Assembly: GCA_005884685.1 (NCBI GenBank)
Contig: VBAH01000054.1
Coordinates: 143,113-207,112 of the forward strand
DNA from: Alphaproteobacteria bacterium
GTDB lineage: Bacteria > Pseudomonadota > Alphaproteobacteria > Rhizobiales > Xanthobacteraceae
Length of the DNA stretch: 64,000 bases
Direction: 5' to 3'
The translations under genes were made by a program, and so were the position numbers. Positions 26,396-34,519 of this stretch are shown in pieces. Under the pieces are notes generated by a model. That model did not search any database, was not told the origin of the DNA, and worked only from the letters and a program-made list of their open reading frames with translations. How positions within the stretch are numbered: the stretch's first letter is position 1; the number at the start of each line of letters is the position of its first letter.

Positions 26396-26694
26396 TTGCG
26401 GCCTGCAGTTCGTCTTCGCTCATCGGGAGCAAAAGCAGCCGAACGCCGCTGCCACGCCCCCTCTTCCCAGGAAGACAAGTAGTAGTCAGGCAATGAACCT
26501 GCGATGAACCTGTTCCAAATTTAACAGTAAAATCCGTAACTTAACGGACGTTCAGCTTGGCATTAATATCCATTCAGACCGCCTGCGGCGCGCCGCGGAA
26601 AGCCGGGCGCCGGGCGCTTTGATTCATGCGCTGTCCGAATTTGACCCCCGTTCGGGCGCGGGCTACCACGGCTCCCGCGCGCGGGCGAAAAGCA
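26396..26694. other. 299-bp divergent promoter region between the NRPS-like operon and aroC
   Basis: No gene. The stretch 26490-26575 is markedly more AT-rich than its surroundings and contains a GAAC-N7-GAAC site (26495-26509) and an imperfect dyad TCCGT-N6-ACGGA near 26531-26546. Promoters for both divergent operons should lie here. Confidence 0.5.
26495..26509. promoter_or_regulatory. possible alphaproteobacterial LexA (SOS) box, GAAC-N7-GAAC
   Basis: The direct repeat GAAC-CTGCGAT-GAAC matches the LexA operator form described for alphaproteobacteria (GTTC-N7-GTTC on the other strand). It lies about 100 bases upstream of the NRPS-like start. One or two chance matches to such an 8-base pattern are expected in 64 kb, so this is suggestive only. 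Confidence 0.3.
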
Positions 26695-27810
26695 ATGTCT
26701 CACAACACGTTCGGCCACTTGTTTCGCGTCACCACGTTCGGCGAGAGCCACGGGGTCGCGCTCGGCTGCGTGGTCGACGGCTGCCCGCCCGGCATTGCGC
26801 TGACGCCAGCCGACATCCAGCCGTGGCTCGACAAGCGCCGTCCCGGACAATCGCGCTTCACCACGCAGCGGCGCGAGCCGGACACCGTCAAGATCCTCTC
26901 CGGCACATTTCCGGACGAGAGCGGACAGGACGTCACCACCGGCACGCCGATCGCGCTGCTGATTGAAAATGTCGATGCGCGTTCAAAGGATTACTCGGAG
27001 ATCAAGGACGCCTACCGCCCCGGCCACGCCGACTACACCTACGACGCCAAATACGGCCTGCGCGATTATCGCGGCGGCGGGCGGCAGTCGGCGCGCGAGA
27101 CGGCGGCACGCGTTGCAGCCGGCGCGATCGCGCGCAGAATCGTGCCCGGCATGGTGGTGCGCGGCGCGCTGATCCAGATCGGCCCGCACACAATCGACCG
27201 TTCGCGCTGGGACTGGCACAACGTCGCAGAAGGGCCGTTGTTCTGCCCCGACGTGCGCGCCGAGCAACAGTTCTCCGACTTCCTCGACGATGTTCGCAAG
27301 CGCGGTTCTTCGGTCGGCGCCGTCATCGAGGTCATCGCCGAAAACATCCCCACCGGCCTCGGCGCCCCGGTCTACGGCAAGCTCGACGCCGACCTCGCAG
27401 GCGCACTGATGAGCATCAACGCCGTGAAGGGCGTCGAGATCGGCGACGGGTTTGCCACCGCGACGATGACCGGCGAAGAAAACGCCGACGAGATGCGCAT
27501 GGGCAACGACGGCCGCCCGCGCTTCCTGTCGAACCACGCCGGCGGAATTCTCGGCGGCATCTCGACCGGGCAGACGATCGTTGCGCGCTTCGCCGTCAAG
27601 CCGACGTCCTCCATCCTCAACCCGCGCCTTACCGTGGACCGTTACGGCAACGAGACCGAGATCGTCACCAAGGGTCGCCACGATCCGTGTGTCGGCATCC
27701 GCGCGGTGCCGATCGGCGAAGCCATGGTGGCATGCGTGCTCGCCGATCATTATCTGCGCAACCGGGCGCAGGTGGGCGAGCCGCCCGCATGGCCGTTCGA
27801 GAAGACATGA
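26695..27810 (+). CDS. aroC: chorismate synthase
   Basis: A 371-residue enzyme, the last of the shikimate pathway, converting EPSP to chorismate with reduced FMN. Signatures are [18 protein letters not shown] (near the N-terminus), [20 protein letters not shown] and [15 protein letters not shown]. The start is ATG 26695, giving [20 protein letters not shown]; an earlier in-frame GTG/ATG region is not coding-like. The stop overlaps the ribB start in ATGA, so the two genes are translationally coupled. No feedback leader peptide is seen. Confidence 0.96.
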   Translation: MSHNTFGHLFRVTTFGESHGVALGCVVDGCPPGIALTPADIQPWLDKRRPGQSRFTTQRREPDTVKILSGTFPDESGQDVTTGTPIALLIENVDARSKDYSEIKDAYRPGHADYTYDAKYGLRDYRGGGRQSARETAARVAAGAIARRIVPGMVVRGALIQIGPHTIDRSRWDWHNVAEGPLFCPDVRAEQQFSDFLDDVRKRGSSVGAVIEVIAENIPTGLGAPVYGKLDADLAGALMSINAVKGVEIGDGFATATMTGEENADEMRMGNDGRPRFLSNHAGGILGGISTGQTIVARFAVKPTSSILNPRLTVDRYGNETEIVTKGRHDPCVGIRAVPIGEAMVACVLADHYLRNRAQVGEPPAWPFEKT

Positions 27811-28898
27811 CCGACACCCAACAGCGCGTCACGCAAGCCGTCGAAGCCTTCGCGCGCGGCGAGATCGTCGTCGTCACCGACGACGACGATCGCGAGAACG
27901 AGGGCGATCTAGTGATGGCCGCGGTGCACGCGACGCCGGAGAAGATGGCCTTCATCATCCGCCACACCGCCGGCATCGTGTGCACGCCGGTGACGGCGGA
28001 GACCGCGCACCGCTTGCGCCTCTCCCCGATGGTCGCCGACAATGACGCGCCGCACGGCACCGCGTTCACGGTGTCGGTCGACTACAAGCACGGCACCACC
28101 ACGGGCATTTCGGCCGAAGACCGCACCGCGACGGTGCGCAATCTCGCCAACAACAATGCCGGCGGGTCCGATTTCGTGCGCCCGGGCCATGTGTTTCCGC
28201 TGATCGCCAAGGACGGCGGCGTGCTGATGCGGTCCGGGCACACCGAAGCGACGCTCGATCTGTGCCGCCTCGCCCACGTCGAGCCGGTCGGCGTGATCTG
28301 CGAGCTGGTCAACGACGACGGCACCGTGATGCGCGGGCCGCAGATCAAGGCCTTCGCCGAGAAACACAAGCTGCGGCAGATTTCGGTCGACGACCTGATC
28401 GCCTACCGGCAGGCGCGCGAGAAGCTGGTCGAGCGCGTCGGCGAGTTCAACGTCGAGACCTCGATCGGCACGCTCAAGGGCTACGGCTATGTCACGCCGT
28501 TCGACAAGGTGCACCACATGGCGCTGGTGCACGGCCGCATCGGCGACGGCACCGACGTGCCGACGCGGCTGCATCGCGCCAACGTCATCCAGGACATGTT
28601 CGGCGGCGCAAAGAGCGTGCACGCCGCGCTCGCGCGCTTCAAGCAGATCGGCCGCGGCGTGATCGTGGTGTTGCGCGACGGCGCCGCCGGCGTGCCCGCG
28701 CAGGCGCTGCCGCAGGACGGCGAGACCGCGGCCGAAGCGGCGCGCACGCGCCAGTGGCGCGAGGTGGGTCTGGGCGCGCAGATATTGAAGGACCTCGGCG
28801 TGCGCTCGATCCGGCTGTTGTCGACGAGCCAGCACACGTACGTGGGGCTCGGCGGGTTCGGGATCGAGATCACCGCGACGGAGGGGCTGGAGGGGTAG
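27807..28898 (+). CDS. ribB: 3,4-dihydroxy-2-butanone 4-phosphate synthase with degenerate GTP cyclohydrolase II-like domain
   Basis: A 363-residue RibB protein of riboflavin synthesis; it turns ribulose 5-phosphate into the four-carbon unit. The N-terminal 200 residues are complete: [16 protein letters not shown] (acidic metal loop), [15 protein letters not shown] and [15 protein letters not shown]. The C-terminal part has RibA-like layout ([23 protein letters not shown] is quoted in part as [14 protein letters not shown]), but the Cys-rich zinc motif C-x2-GD-x6-C-x-C of a real cyclohydrolase II is absent. So only the RibB reaction should be active. The start overlaps the aroC stop by four bases. 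No FMN riboswitch is visible. Confidence 0.93.
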   Translation: MTDTQQRVTQAVEAFARGEIVVVTDDDDRENEGDLVMAAVHATPEKMAFIIRHTAGIVCTPVTAETAHRLRLSPMVADNDAPHGTAFTVSVDYKHGTTTGISAEDRTATVRNLANNNAGGSDFVRPGHVFPLIAKDGGVLMRSGHTEATLDLCRLAHVEPVGVICELVNDDGTVMRGPQIKAFAEKHKLRQISVDDLIAYRQAREKLVERVGEFNVETSIGTLKGYGYVTPFDKVHHMALVHGRIGDGTDVPTRLHRANVIQDMFGGAKSVHAALARFKQIGRGVIVVLRDGAAGVPAQALPQDGETAAEAARTRQWREVGLGAQILKDLGVRSIRLLSTSQHTYVGLGGFGIEITATEGLEG

Positions 28899-28907
28899 GT
28901 AGGGGGT

Positions 28908-29204
28908 TCAACCGCCCGGTTCGTCCCGCGGCCGTCTCCGTGCGCCGTGCAGAATGCGCAACACCGTCACCGCCCCCGCGCCGACCTCGTAGTAGATGAC
29001 ATAGGGATAACGCGCGAGCGGCAGGCGTCTGACCGTCGGACGCTGCTCGACGCGCTCAGCGGCTTCCGGATGACGAGAGATGTGATCGAAGGCGTGCCGA
29101 ACACGCGCTTCGACGCTCCTTGCGCCAAGCGGGCTACGCTCTCGAATGTAGCCGAGAATCTCGTCCAATTCGGCGGCCGCGAGCCGCGAGAGAACGAGCC
29201 TCAT
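28908..29204 (-). CDS. ParE/RelE-type toxin
   Basis: A 98-residue type II toxin of the ParE/RelE fold. LSRLAAAELDEILGYIRERSP is the usual first helix pair, followed by HISRHPEAAERVEQRP, RRLPLARYPYVIYYEV and VLRILHGARRRP, the conserved C-terminal strand and arginine. ParE members poison gyrase; RelE members cut mRNA on the ribosome. The helical N-terminus and VLRILHGARR end favour ParE. It overlaps its antitoxin gene by four bases. Confidence 0.9.
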   Translation of the reverse strand: MRLVLSRLAAAELDEILGYIRERSPLGARSVEARVRHAFDHISRHPEAAERVEQRPTVRRLPLARYPYVIYYEVGAGAVTVLRILHGARRRPRDEPGG

Positions 29205-29431
29205 GCGCGGTGTTTGGCGAAGATCGCCTCGACCTCTTCCGTGGTAGCAACTTCGCCGCGACGAACGGATGCAAGCGCCTCGTCGATCTTTTGCAACTCC
29301 TCGCGCGTAGCCCGGTAGGTCCCTGCGGCGACCTCCCGATCGATCTCAAGGGCAAGCTCAGCCAAATCATCCTGAGCCCATTCAGGCCAGGCCGCGGCGC
29401 GTTCAATAACGGCTTTGAGTGTCTTGGTCAT
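29201..29431 (-). CDS. antitoxin of the ParE/RelE module
   Basis: A 76-residue acidic partner of the toxin that follows. I start it at ATG 29431, giving MTKTLKAVIERAAAWPEWAQ. The WPEWAQDDLAELALEIDREV middle and the acidic C-terminal EEVEAIFAKHRA match a small antitoxin type commonly paired with ParE toxins in Rhizobiales. A ribbon-helix-helix motif is not obvious, so the DNA-binding mode is unclear. The stop overlaps the toxin start (ATGA), giving the normal antitoxin-first coupling. Confidence 0.85.
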   Translation of the reverse strand: MTKTLKAVIERAAAWPEWAQDDLAELALEIDREVAAGTYRATREELQKIDEALASVRRGEVATTEEVEAIFAKHRA

Positions 29432-29609
29432 AGCATAAGGATAACATGCAAAGCGTGGCCCCAGCAAAGCGCGCCCTCTCACCCGTCATGGCCGGGTCCC
29501 TTTGGAAAGACACAGACACCCGCCCGCCTCTTTCAATCGCAACTTGCACGTGGCTCGACTTCTTGAAAAAACCGTTTCGCAAACTGAACTTTCTGGTGAG
29601 CGGACTGAC

Positions 29610-29825
29610 GTGGCTCGACGACGAAAATCCGATAACGGCGCTGGCGCCTTGCTCCTTCTGATCTTGATCGGGGCGTTCGTTGTCTTGTTGGGTTTGGCGG
29701 TAATCACGCCGGTACTTTTGCTTTGTTGGTGGGTTTATTGCGAAGCCAAGCGGGGTGCCAACTTGGCGAGACAGCCGAACGCAGTTGGAAAAGATCGGCG
29801 ACGATTCACATGTTCCACGACGTGA
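29610..29825 (+). CDS. small membrane protein, possibly the 5' half of a frameshifted gene
   Basis: A 71-codon frame from GTG 29610 (GGTGAG upstream). It begins VARRRKSDNG and continues with a strongly hydrophobic helix GALLLLILIGAFVVLLGLAV, a second stretch PVLLLCWWVYCEAKRG, and then about 25 residues without character before the stop. The membrane part looks real. The next frame (+1) opens at 29755 inside it and continues with coding-like sequence, so the two may be one gene joined by a frameshift near 29755. Base composition is lower in GC than the neighbours, suggesting acquired DNA. Function unknown. Confidence 0.5.
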   Translation: MARRRKSDNGAGALLLLILIGAFVVLLGLAVITPVLLLCWWVYCEAKRGANLARQPNAVGKDRRRFTCSTT

Positions 29826-30198
29826 GGACGGATTCTTCGATGGTCGTTACGCGGCAGCCCGCAATATCAATAGCCAACTTGGTGAAGTGCAGGTGCGGAT
29901 TGAGCAAATAACATCAGAACGAAGCGCACTTCTGAGTTCGATTTCGGAACGAACCGATCGCGTCACAGATATTAAGGCGCGCGCCGTTGGCGCCCGAGTA
30001 GGTCTCGTAGCGTATGCCCTCGCACTGGCATTCTTGACCAGTTATTCGCCCAGTTGGGCTCTGACGCTTGGGCGCATGGTCAACTCGATTGGCGTGAACC
30101 TTACCGACACGCAGGCAATCTTATTCGGCAACTCCGCAGTTGCAGCCCTGCTCTCGTGTCTGCTCCTTTGGGCAGCGACAGCGAACCGCCGGGCGTGA
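29755..30198 (+). CDS. hypothetical protein with coiled-coil and two C-terminal membrane helices
   Basis: A 147-residue frame from GTG 29755. It starts PTWRDSRTQLEKIGDDSH, continues with a polar segment and a likely coiled coil (NSQLGEVQVRIEQITSER, about 40-70), and ends with two hydrophobic helices (VGLVAYALALAFLTSY and SAVAALLSCLLLWAAT). It overlaps the previous frame by 71 bases. Read together they would give an N-terminal membrane anchor, a coiled-coil middle and two further helices. No Shine-Dalgarno sequence precedes the GTG, which favours a single frameshifted gene. I recognise no family. Confidence 0.5.
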   Translation: MPTWRDSRTQLEKIGDDSHVPRREDGFFDGRYAAARNINSQLGEVQVRIEQITSERSALLSSISERTDRVTDIKARAVGARVGLVAYALALAFLTSYSPSWALTLGRMVNSIGVNLTDTQAILFGNSAVAALLSCLLLWAATANRRA

Positions 30199-30254
30199 TC
30201 AGGTTGAGCAGATGGGGCGCACGCTCGCCGAGGCACCGGCCCGGGGCGAAGCAG

Positions 30255-30350
30255 ACCCCCACCCGACCCGCTACGCGCGTCGACCTCCCCCTTCCAGGGG
30301 GAGGTTAGGAAGAATCCCGGATATCGCTTCGCTCATCCGGGCTACGCGAC
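30255..30350. repeat. dispersed intergenic repeat (composite)
   Basis: Contains the CCCCCACCCGACC motif and a hairpin CCTCCCCCTT-CCAGGGGGAGG near 30283-30304, followed by a second short palindromic piece around TCCCGGATATCGCTTCGCTCATCCGG. The first motif recurs at 44890-44937 and in related form at 53907-54023 and 58307-58352. It lies at the convergent end of two genes and may form an RNA hairpin. Confidence 0.65.
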
Positions 30351-30359
30351 CATCCCTGC

Positions 30360-30623
30360 TCACGAGCTTTCAGCAATACACTTCTTCACGGACGCGTTCT
30401 TGGCGGCTCCCGCCAGCGCCTTGCCATCCTTGCTCACTGCCGCGGTTTCGCAGCACTTCTTGATCGCGCTCGTTTTTGCGGCCCCGGCAAGCGGCTTGCC
30501 GTCCTTGCTCATCGCCTCGTTCTTGCACGATCCGCCCTGCGCGAGCGCCGGGCTGTTCGGCGAGAGAAAAGCCGTCGCGCTGATGAAGCACGCAAGTGTC
30601 GCTGCCGTCACGATCCGGATCAT
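30360..30623 (-). CDS. PsiF-repeat secreted protein
   Basis: An 87-residue protein. From ATG 30623 it has a signal peptide ending SPALAQ (about 1-29), then two PsiF repeats of about 25 residues: CKNEAMSKDGKPLAGAAK and CCETAAVSKDGKALAGAAK, each followed by a KK-C motif. PsiF-type proteins are small periplasmic proteins first noted as phosphate-starvation inducible in Escherichia coli. No Pho box is evident upstream. Function unknown; the cysteines suggest disulfides between repeats. Confidence 0.85.
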   Translation of the reverse strand: MIRIVTAATLACFISATAFLSPNSPALAQGGSCKNEAMSKDGKPLAGAAKTSAIKKCCETAAVSKDGKALAGAAKNASVKKCIAESS

Positions 30624-31097
30624 CGTCGCCTCCTGTTGCGCGCTCTGGCGCCTGCCAGCGCGGCCAGAGGAGCTTACGATGAGCACCGCTGCGGGCAAGC
30701 CCCCCTCGAGGCCCGTCTCCCCTGCCGCCGGAGGCTATCAGTCCGCGGCATGTCGGACGCACCGCCATGGCCCGCCTCGCGCAGGCGGGCGGTGCCCGCC
30801 GATCTGCGCCCGGTGTTATCCACAGACCGACACGGCAGTTGCGAATCGCCGCAACGACACTAACGTCTGTTGTCCCCTTCGCGTGATCGGCGTGCGAAGG
30901 CGGTGGCGGTTGCCGCTTGTCCGGTCAGCCGCTGCAGCAAGAATGCGCTTCGCGAACAGTCGGTGTTTGTTCATGATTGTTGCGCTGAAGTGATTCGCCT
31001 TGGTGCGCGTGTGCGTCGCGTGCGTCCTGTGAGAAGTCGCGTCTCACGCCGCGTTCCGCATGGCGTGACGTTTCACCCCGCCAACCAACAGCGAAAG
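30624..31097. other. 474-bp region without a firm gene
   Basis: Separates the minus-strand PsiF gene from the first SET-domain gene. It holds a strong hairpin (GGCGGGC-GGT-GCCCGCC at 30784-30800) and a perfect DnaA-box-like TTATCCACA at 30816-30824. A 104-codon frame from ATG 30679, preceded by AGAGGAG, reads through the hairpin and is rich in Pro, Arg and Cys; I consider it doubtful. The promoter of the SET genes should lie near 31000-31090. Confidence 0.5.
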
Positions 31098-31718
31098 ATG
31101 GACGCGACACTCTGGAGTCGGACCCCGCTGGCCTCGCGGCCAAGCCGGTGTGATACGGGCGCCTTCGCTACCGAAGATCTCACCGAAGGCACGGTCGTCA
31201 TCCCCAAATGGAATGAATCCTTTTACGACGGCATGGAGGGCTGGGTGCGGCTCGACCGCCGCCAGGTGAAGAGCCTGCCGCGCGACGCCAAGCAGCTGTT
31301 CCTGCGCTACGGCCTCGACACGGACTTCGACCAGATCATCGGGCCGGTCGACATCAACTATGTCACCACGCCGGACAACTTCATCAACCATTCCTGCGAC
31401 CCCAACCTGCGCTACGACGCGGCCGGCAATGTCGTCGCCGCGCGCGACATCCGCAAGGGCGAGGAAGTGTTCATCGACTACGGCTGCTTCATCGTGAACT
31501 TCGACGAGCCGTTCAACTGTTCGTGCGGGGCCGCGAACTGCCGCGGCCGCATCCGCCGCCAGGACTGGAAGAAGCTCGCCGCCACCTACGGTATGAACAT
31601 GCCGCGCTTCCTGCACAGCCGGATTGCACGGGCGCTCAAGGCCGAGCGCGAGGAGCGCAGCTATCGCCGCCGCCGCACCCCGGAATTCGTCGGGGAGAGC
31701 AATCCCTCGGCGGCGTGA
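31098..31718 (+). CDS. SET-domain protein-lysine methyltransferase-like, copy 1
   Basis: A 206-residue SET-domain protein. The SET core shows TGAFATEDLTEGTVV (N-terminal strand), FINHSCDPN with the active-site NHS, RDIRKGEEVFIDYG with the catalytic Tyr, and a post-SET zinc cluster CSCGAANCRG. SET enzymes transfer methyl from S-adenosylmethionine to protein lysines; a bacterial substrate is not known for this group. ATG 31098 gives a start just before the first strand; the frame extends upstream without coding character. A second SET gene follows after 17 bases, so they form an operon. Confidence 0.85.
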   Translation: MDATLWSRTPLASRPSRCDTGAFATEDLTEGTVVIPKWNESFYDGMEGWVRLDRRQVKSLPRDAKQLFLRYGLDTDFDQIIGPVDINYVTTPDNFINHSCDPNLRYDAAGNVVAARDIRKGEEVFIDYGCFIVNFDEPFNCSCGAANCRGRIRRQDWKKLAATYGMNMPRFLHSRIARALKAEREERSYRRRRTPEFVGESNPSAA

Positions 31719-31735
31719 GCTGGGTTGGAGAGGCT

Positions 31736-32314
31736 ATGGGCGCAGCACAGGCCGGCATCGCGAGCCCCGCAGCCGCGGTAACCGAAGCCGCGCGACTCTA
31801 TGAAGTGCGCGAAACCGTGCGGGGCCGCGGCGTGTTCGCTTGCCGCGCCATTCCTGCGGGCACGCCGCTGTTCGGCGAGGACGACTGGACCGACGAGGCC
31901 GAGCGGAAAAGTTTCTCGCCTGTCACTGCCCCGCAACTCGAGCAGCTTACCCCGGCGATCCGGGCGACCTTCCTGCGCTTTGCCTACAATACGGCGCCCG
32001 AGCAGATCATGGGCACGTTCCACCCCGAGCACGTGCGCCACCCGGCGAATTTCCTCAACCACTCGTGCGAGCCGAACGCCGGCTACGACGGCGCGGACGC
32101 GATCGTCGCGCTGCGGCGCATCAGTGCCGGCGAAGAGATCTGCATGGACTACGGCACGTTCAGCTTCTCGTTCGATCACGAATTCAAGTGCGCGTGCGGC
32201 GCATGGGGTTGTCGCGGCCAGGTACGGCGCGACGATTGGCGCGCGCTGGTGCGCGCGGGGCTGCGCCTGCCGCGCTTCATGCGCGCGCTCGCCGACCGCG
32301 CGCTGTGGGGCTAG
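31736..32314 (+). CDS. SET-domain protein-lysine methyltransferase-like, copy 2
   Basis: A 192-residue paralogue of the preceding gene. The start ATG 31736 has TTGGAGAGG as Shine-Dalgarno. It shares the N-terminal RGRGVFACRAIPAG, the FLNHSCEPNAGYDG active-site segment, RRISAGEEICMDYGTF and the post-SET CACGAWGCRG. Between the two copies the middle segments differ, which suggests different substrates or a heterodimer rather than a recent duplicate. Both are cytosolic. Target proteins are unknown. Confidence 0.85.
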   Translation: MGAAQAGIASPAAAVTEAARLYEVRETVRGRGVFACRAIPAGTPLFGEDDWTDEAERKSFSPVTAPQLEQLTPAIRATFLRFAYNTAPEQIMGTFHPEHVRHPANFLNHSCEPNAGYDGADAIVALRRISAGEEICMDYGTFSFSFDHEFKCACGAWGCRGQVRRDDWRALVRAGLRLPRFMRALADRALWG

Positions 32315-32347
32315 GCGCAGGTTCCCTCTCCTGCCACCATCGGCGCC

Positions 32348-33196
32348 ATGACGATGCACCGCAGCCTGCTGTTTGCAGCCGTATCGGCCGTTGCGCTCGC
32401 CGCCGCCGCAATCGCTGCCCCGCGATTTGCTCAAACGCCGGGCACGACGGGCGGGACCGAGGTCGACGTCGAGCTGGTGCTCGCGGTCGACATCTCCTAC
32501 TCGATGGACATGGACGAGCTTGCGCTGCAGCGCGAGGGCTACGCGCAGGCGATCGCCTCGCAGGAATTCCTCAACGCGCTGAAGCAGGGCACGAACGGCA
32601 AGATCGCCGTGACGCTGGTGGAATGGGCCGGCGTATCCGACCAGCGCATCGTGGTGCCGTGGCGGCTGATCGATGGCGCGGCGAGCGCCGAAGCCGTCTC
32701 CGCCGAGATGGCGCGCGCACCGGTGCGCCGCGCGTTCCGCACCTCGATCTCGGGCGCGCTGATGTTTTCCGCCGCGCTGTTCGACGGCAACGGGTTCCGC
32801 GGCATCCGGCGCGTGATCGACGTCTCCGGCGACGGAACGAACAATCAGGGGCCGCTGGTCACACTGGTGCGCGACGAGGTGATCGGCAAGGGCATCGTGA
32901 TCAACGGCCTGCCAATCATGCTGAAGGAACCGCAGCCCGGCTCGATCGACATCAAGGATCTCGACATCTATTACGAGGATTGCGTGATCGGCGGGCCGGG
33001 CGCGTTCGTGGTGCCGATCCGCGAACGCGACAAGTTCAAGCATGCGATCCGCACCAAGCTGGTGCTCGACATCGCGCAATATCGCGGCGACGCACGCGTT
33101 CTTCCGGCGGCGGCGAGCGCGCCGCGCATCTCCTGCACCATCGGCGAGCAGATGTGGCAGCGCCGCTGGGGCGGCGGCGGGATCGACGGGCGGTAA
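32348..33196 (+). CDS. DUF1194 protein with a von Willebrand A-like fold
   Basis: A 282-residue exported protein. A signal peptide (about 1-28, ending RFAQ) precedes a vWA-like domain: VDVELVLAVDISYSMDMDE contains the DxSxS metal site (cited by residues about 40-58), then TSISGALMFSAALFDG and IDVSGDGTNNQG complete the fold. This matches DUF1194, common in Rhizobiales and of unknown function; vWA domains usually bind metal-dependent protein partners. It lies 33 bases after the second SET gene and may share its transcript. The Cys pair in the last third may form a disulfide. Confidence 0.88.
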   Translation: MTMHRSLLFAAVSAVALAAAAIAAPRFAQTPGTTGGTEVDVELVLAVDISYSMDMDELALQREGYAQAIASQEFLNALKQGTNGKIAVTLVEWAGVSDQRIVVPWRLIDGAASAEAVSAEMARAPVRRAFRTSISGALMFSAALFDGNGFRGIRRVIDVSGDGTNNQGPLVTLVRDEVIGKGIVINGLPIMLKEPQPGSIDIKDLDIYYEDCVIGGPGAFVVPIRERDKFKHAIRTKLVLDIAQYRGDARVLPAAASAPRISCTIGEQMWQRRWGGGGIDGR

Positions 33197-33199
33197 ATC

Positions 33200-33284
33200 T
33201 CTCCCGCTCATTCCCGCGTAAGCGGGAATCCAGTTCTTTCTTCCGCTTGGCTCCGGGTCCCCGCGTTCGCGGGGACGAGCGCGA
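33200..33284. repeat. two small intergenic palindromes
   Basis: Contains CATTCCCGCGTAAGCGGGAATCC and, 30 bases on, TCCCCGCGTTCGCGGGGACGA, both typical of dispersed repeats in this group. It fills the gap between convergent genes and could form hairpins that end both transcripts. No T tract follows. Confidence 0.6.
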
Positions 33285-33286
33285 GA

Positions 33287-34519
33287 TCAGCGCTCGAACC
33301 GCGCCACGATCTCGACATGCGCCGAGTAGCGGAACTGGTCGACCGGCATGACCGACGTGAGCCGGTAGCCTCCGTCACACAGAGCGCGCGCATCGCGCGC
33401 GAAGGTCGCGGCGTTGCATGAGACGGCAATCACCAGCGGCACCTTGGAAGCCGCAAGCTGGCGCGCCTGCGCTTCCGCTCCCTGGCGCGGCGGATCGAAC
33501 ACGACGGCCGCGCAAGACTTCAGCTCGTCCGGCGCGAACGGGCGGCGGAACAGGTCGCGCGCGTCGGCTTCGATCGGCTTGAGCCCCGGCGTCTTGGCAG
33601 CCTGACGCAGGGCGGCGACCGCGGCCGCGTCGGCATCCGCCGCGACGACGCGTGCGCGCTCGGCGAGCCGCAGCGCAAACGGGCCGACGCCGCAAAACAG
33701 GTCGGCGACGACTTTTGCATTGCCGACATGCTGCGCGACGAGCCGCGCCAGCACCGCCTCGCCGTCCTGTGTCGCCTGCAGGAACGCGCCGGGCGGCAGC
33801 ACGACCGAGGACTTGCCCATGCGCACGGTCGGCGCGGCGTGCTGCACGATCAGTTCGCCGTGGCGCGTGATCCGTGCCAGCCGATGCGTCTCCGCCAGTC
33901 GCGCCAGCGCCGCCACCTGCCGCGCCTTGAGCGCGCCCGAACCGCGCACGTCGACGTCGAGGCCGCCGTCCGTTGCCGTCACCTGGATGTCGAGCGGCTT
34001 GTCGCTGCCGAGAGCTTCGGCGAGCGCCCAGGCGGCGGGGATCGCGCCGGTCATCGCAGGCGCCAGCACCGGGCATCGGTCGATGGAGATGATGTGATGC
34101 GCACGATACGCCGCAAAGCCGACCTCGAGCACATCGTGGGCGCTGCGCCGCGCGTGAAACACCGCGCGCCGCCGACCATCGCCGTGCGCGTCGATCAGCT
34201 CGCCGACCGGCGCATCGAGGCCCGATTGGTGCAATGCCTCGACCACAAGGCCGCGTTTCCAGTCTCGATATTTGACGAAATCCCAGTGCTGCGTCTGACA
34301 GCCGCCGCACACGCCGAAATGCGGACATACCGGCGCGACGCGTTGCGCGCTCGCTTGCTCGACGCGCAGCAGGTGGCGGCGGTCCGGGTGGCCGGGAAAC
34401 GGCTCGACCTCGACGGTTTCGCCGGCGAGCGTGTAAGGCACGAATACCGGCCCGTCCGGCGTGTCGGCGATGCCGTCGCCCCGATGGCCGACGCGGGCGA
34501 TCGTCAATCGCTCAGTCAT
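33287..34519 (-). CDS. RumA/RlmD-type RNA (uracil-5-)methyltransferase with TRAM domain
   Basis: A 410-residue class I SAM-dependent RNA methyltransferase. A TRAM-like RNA-binding domain (about 1-55) is followed by the iron-sulfur cysteines [15 protein letters not shown], with DRCPVL as likely fourth ligand. The methyltransferase half shows [16 protein letters not shown] (SAM motif I), [11 protein letters not shown] (motif IV) and [13 protein letters not shown], whose Cys is the catalytic nucleophile. The expected product is 5-methyluridine in rRNA or tRNA; the exact site is unknown. I start it at ATG 34519, which overlaps the stop of the MATE gene by four bases. Confidence 0.9.
   Translation of the reverse strand: MTERLTIARVGHRGDGIADTPDGPVFVPYTLAGETVEVEPFPGHPDRRHLLRVEQASAQRVAPVCPHFGVCGGCQTQHWDFVKYRDWKRGLVVEALHQSGLDAPVGELIDAHGDGRRRAVFHARRSAHDVLEVGFAAYRAHHIISIDRCPVLAPAMTGAIPAAWALAEALGSDKPLDIQVTATDGGLDVDVRGSGALKARQVAALARLAETHRLARITRHGELIVQHAAPTVRMGKSSVVLPPGAFLQATQDGEAVLARLVAQHVGNAKVVADLFCGVGPFALRLAERARVVAADADAAAVAALRQAAKTPGLKPIEADARDLFRRPFAPDELKSCAAVVFDPPRQGAEAQARQLAASKVPLVIAVSCNAATFARDARALCDGGYRLTSVMPVDQFRYSAHVEIVARFER

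Noticed and set aside
29446..29661. 71-codon frame ending at 29661
   Set aside because: It overlaps the end of a partial palindromic repeat and the antitoxin start, and has no domain or ribosome site; judged non-coding.
30816..30824. Perfect DnaA box as a replication origin
   Set aside because: Only one box is present, with no AT-rich unwinding region or dnaA, repABC or gidA genes nearby. It is reported only as a curiosity.
30679..30993. 104-codon ORF with a good Shine-Dalgarno sequence
   Set aside because: It reads through the GGCGGGC hairpin, is Pro/Arg/Cys-rich with no domain, and has no partner. I could not support it as a gene, though a small peptide cannot be excluded.
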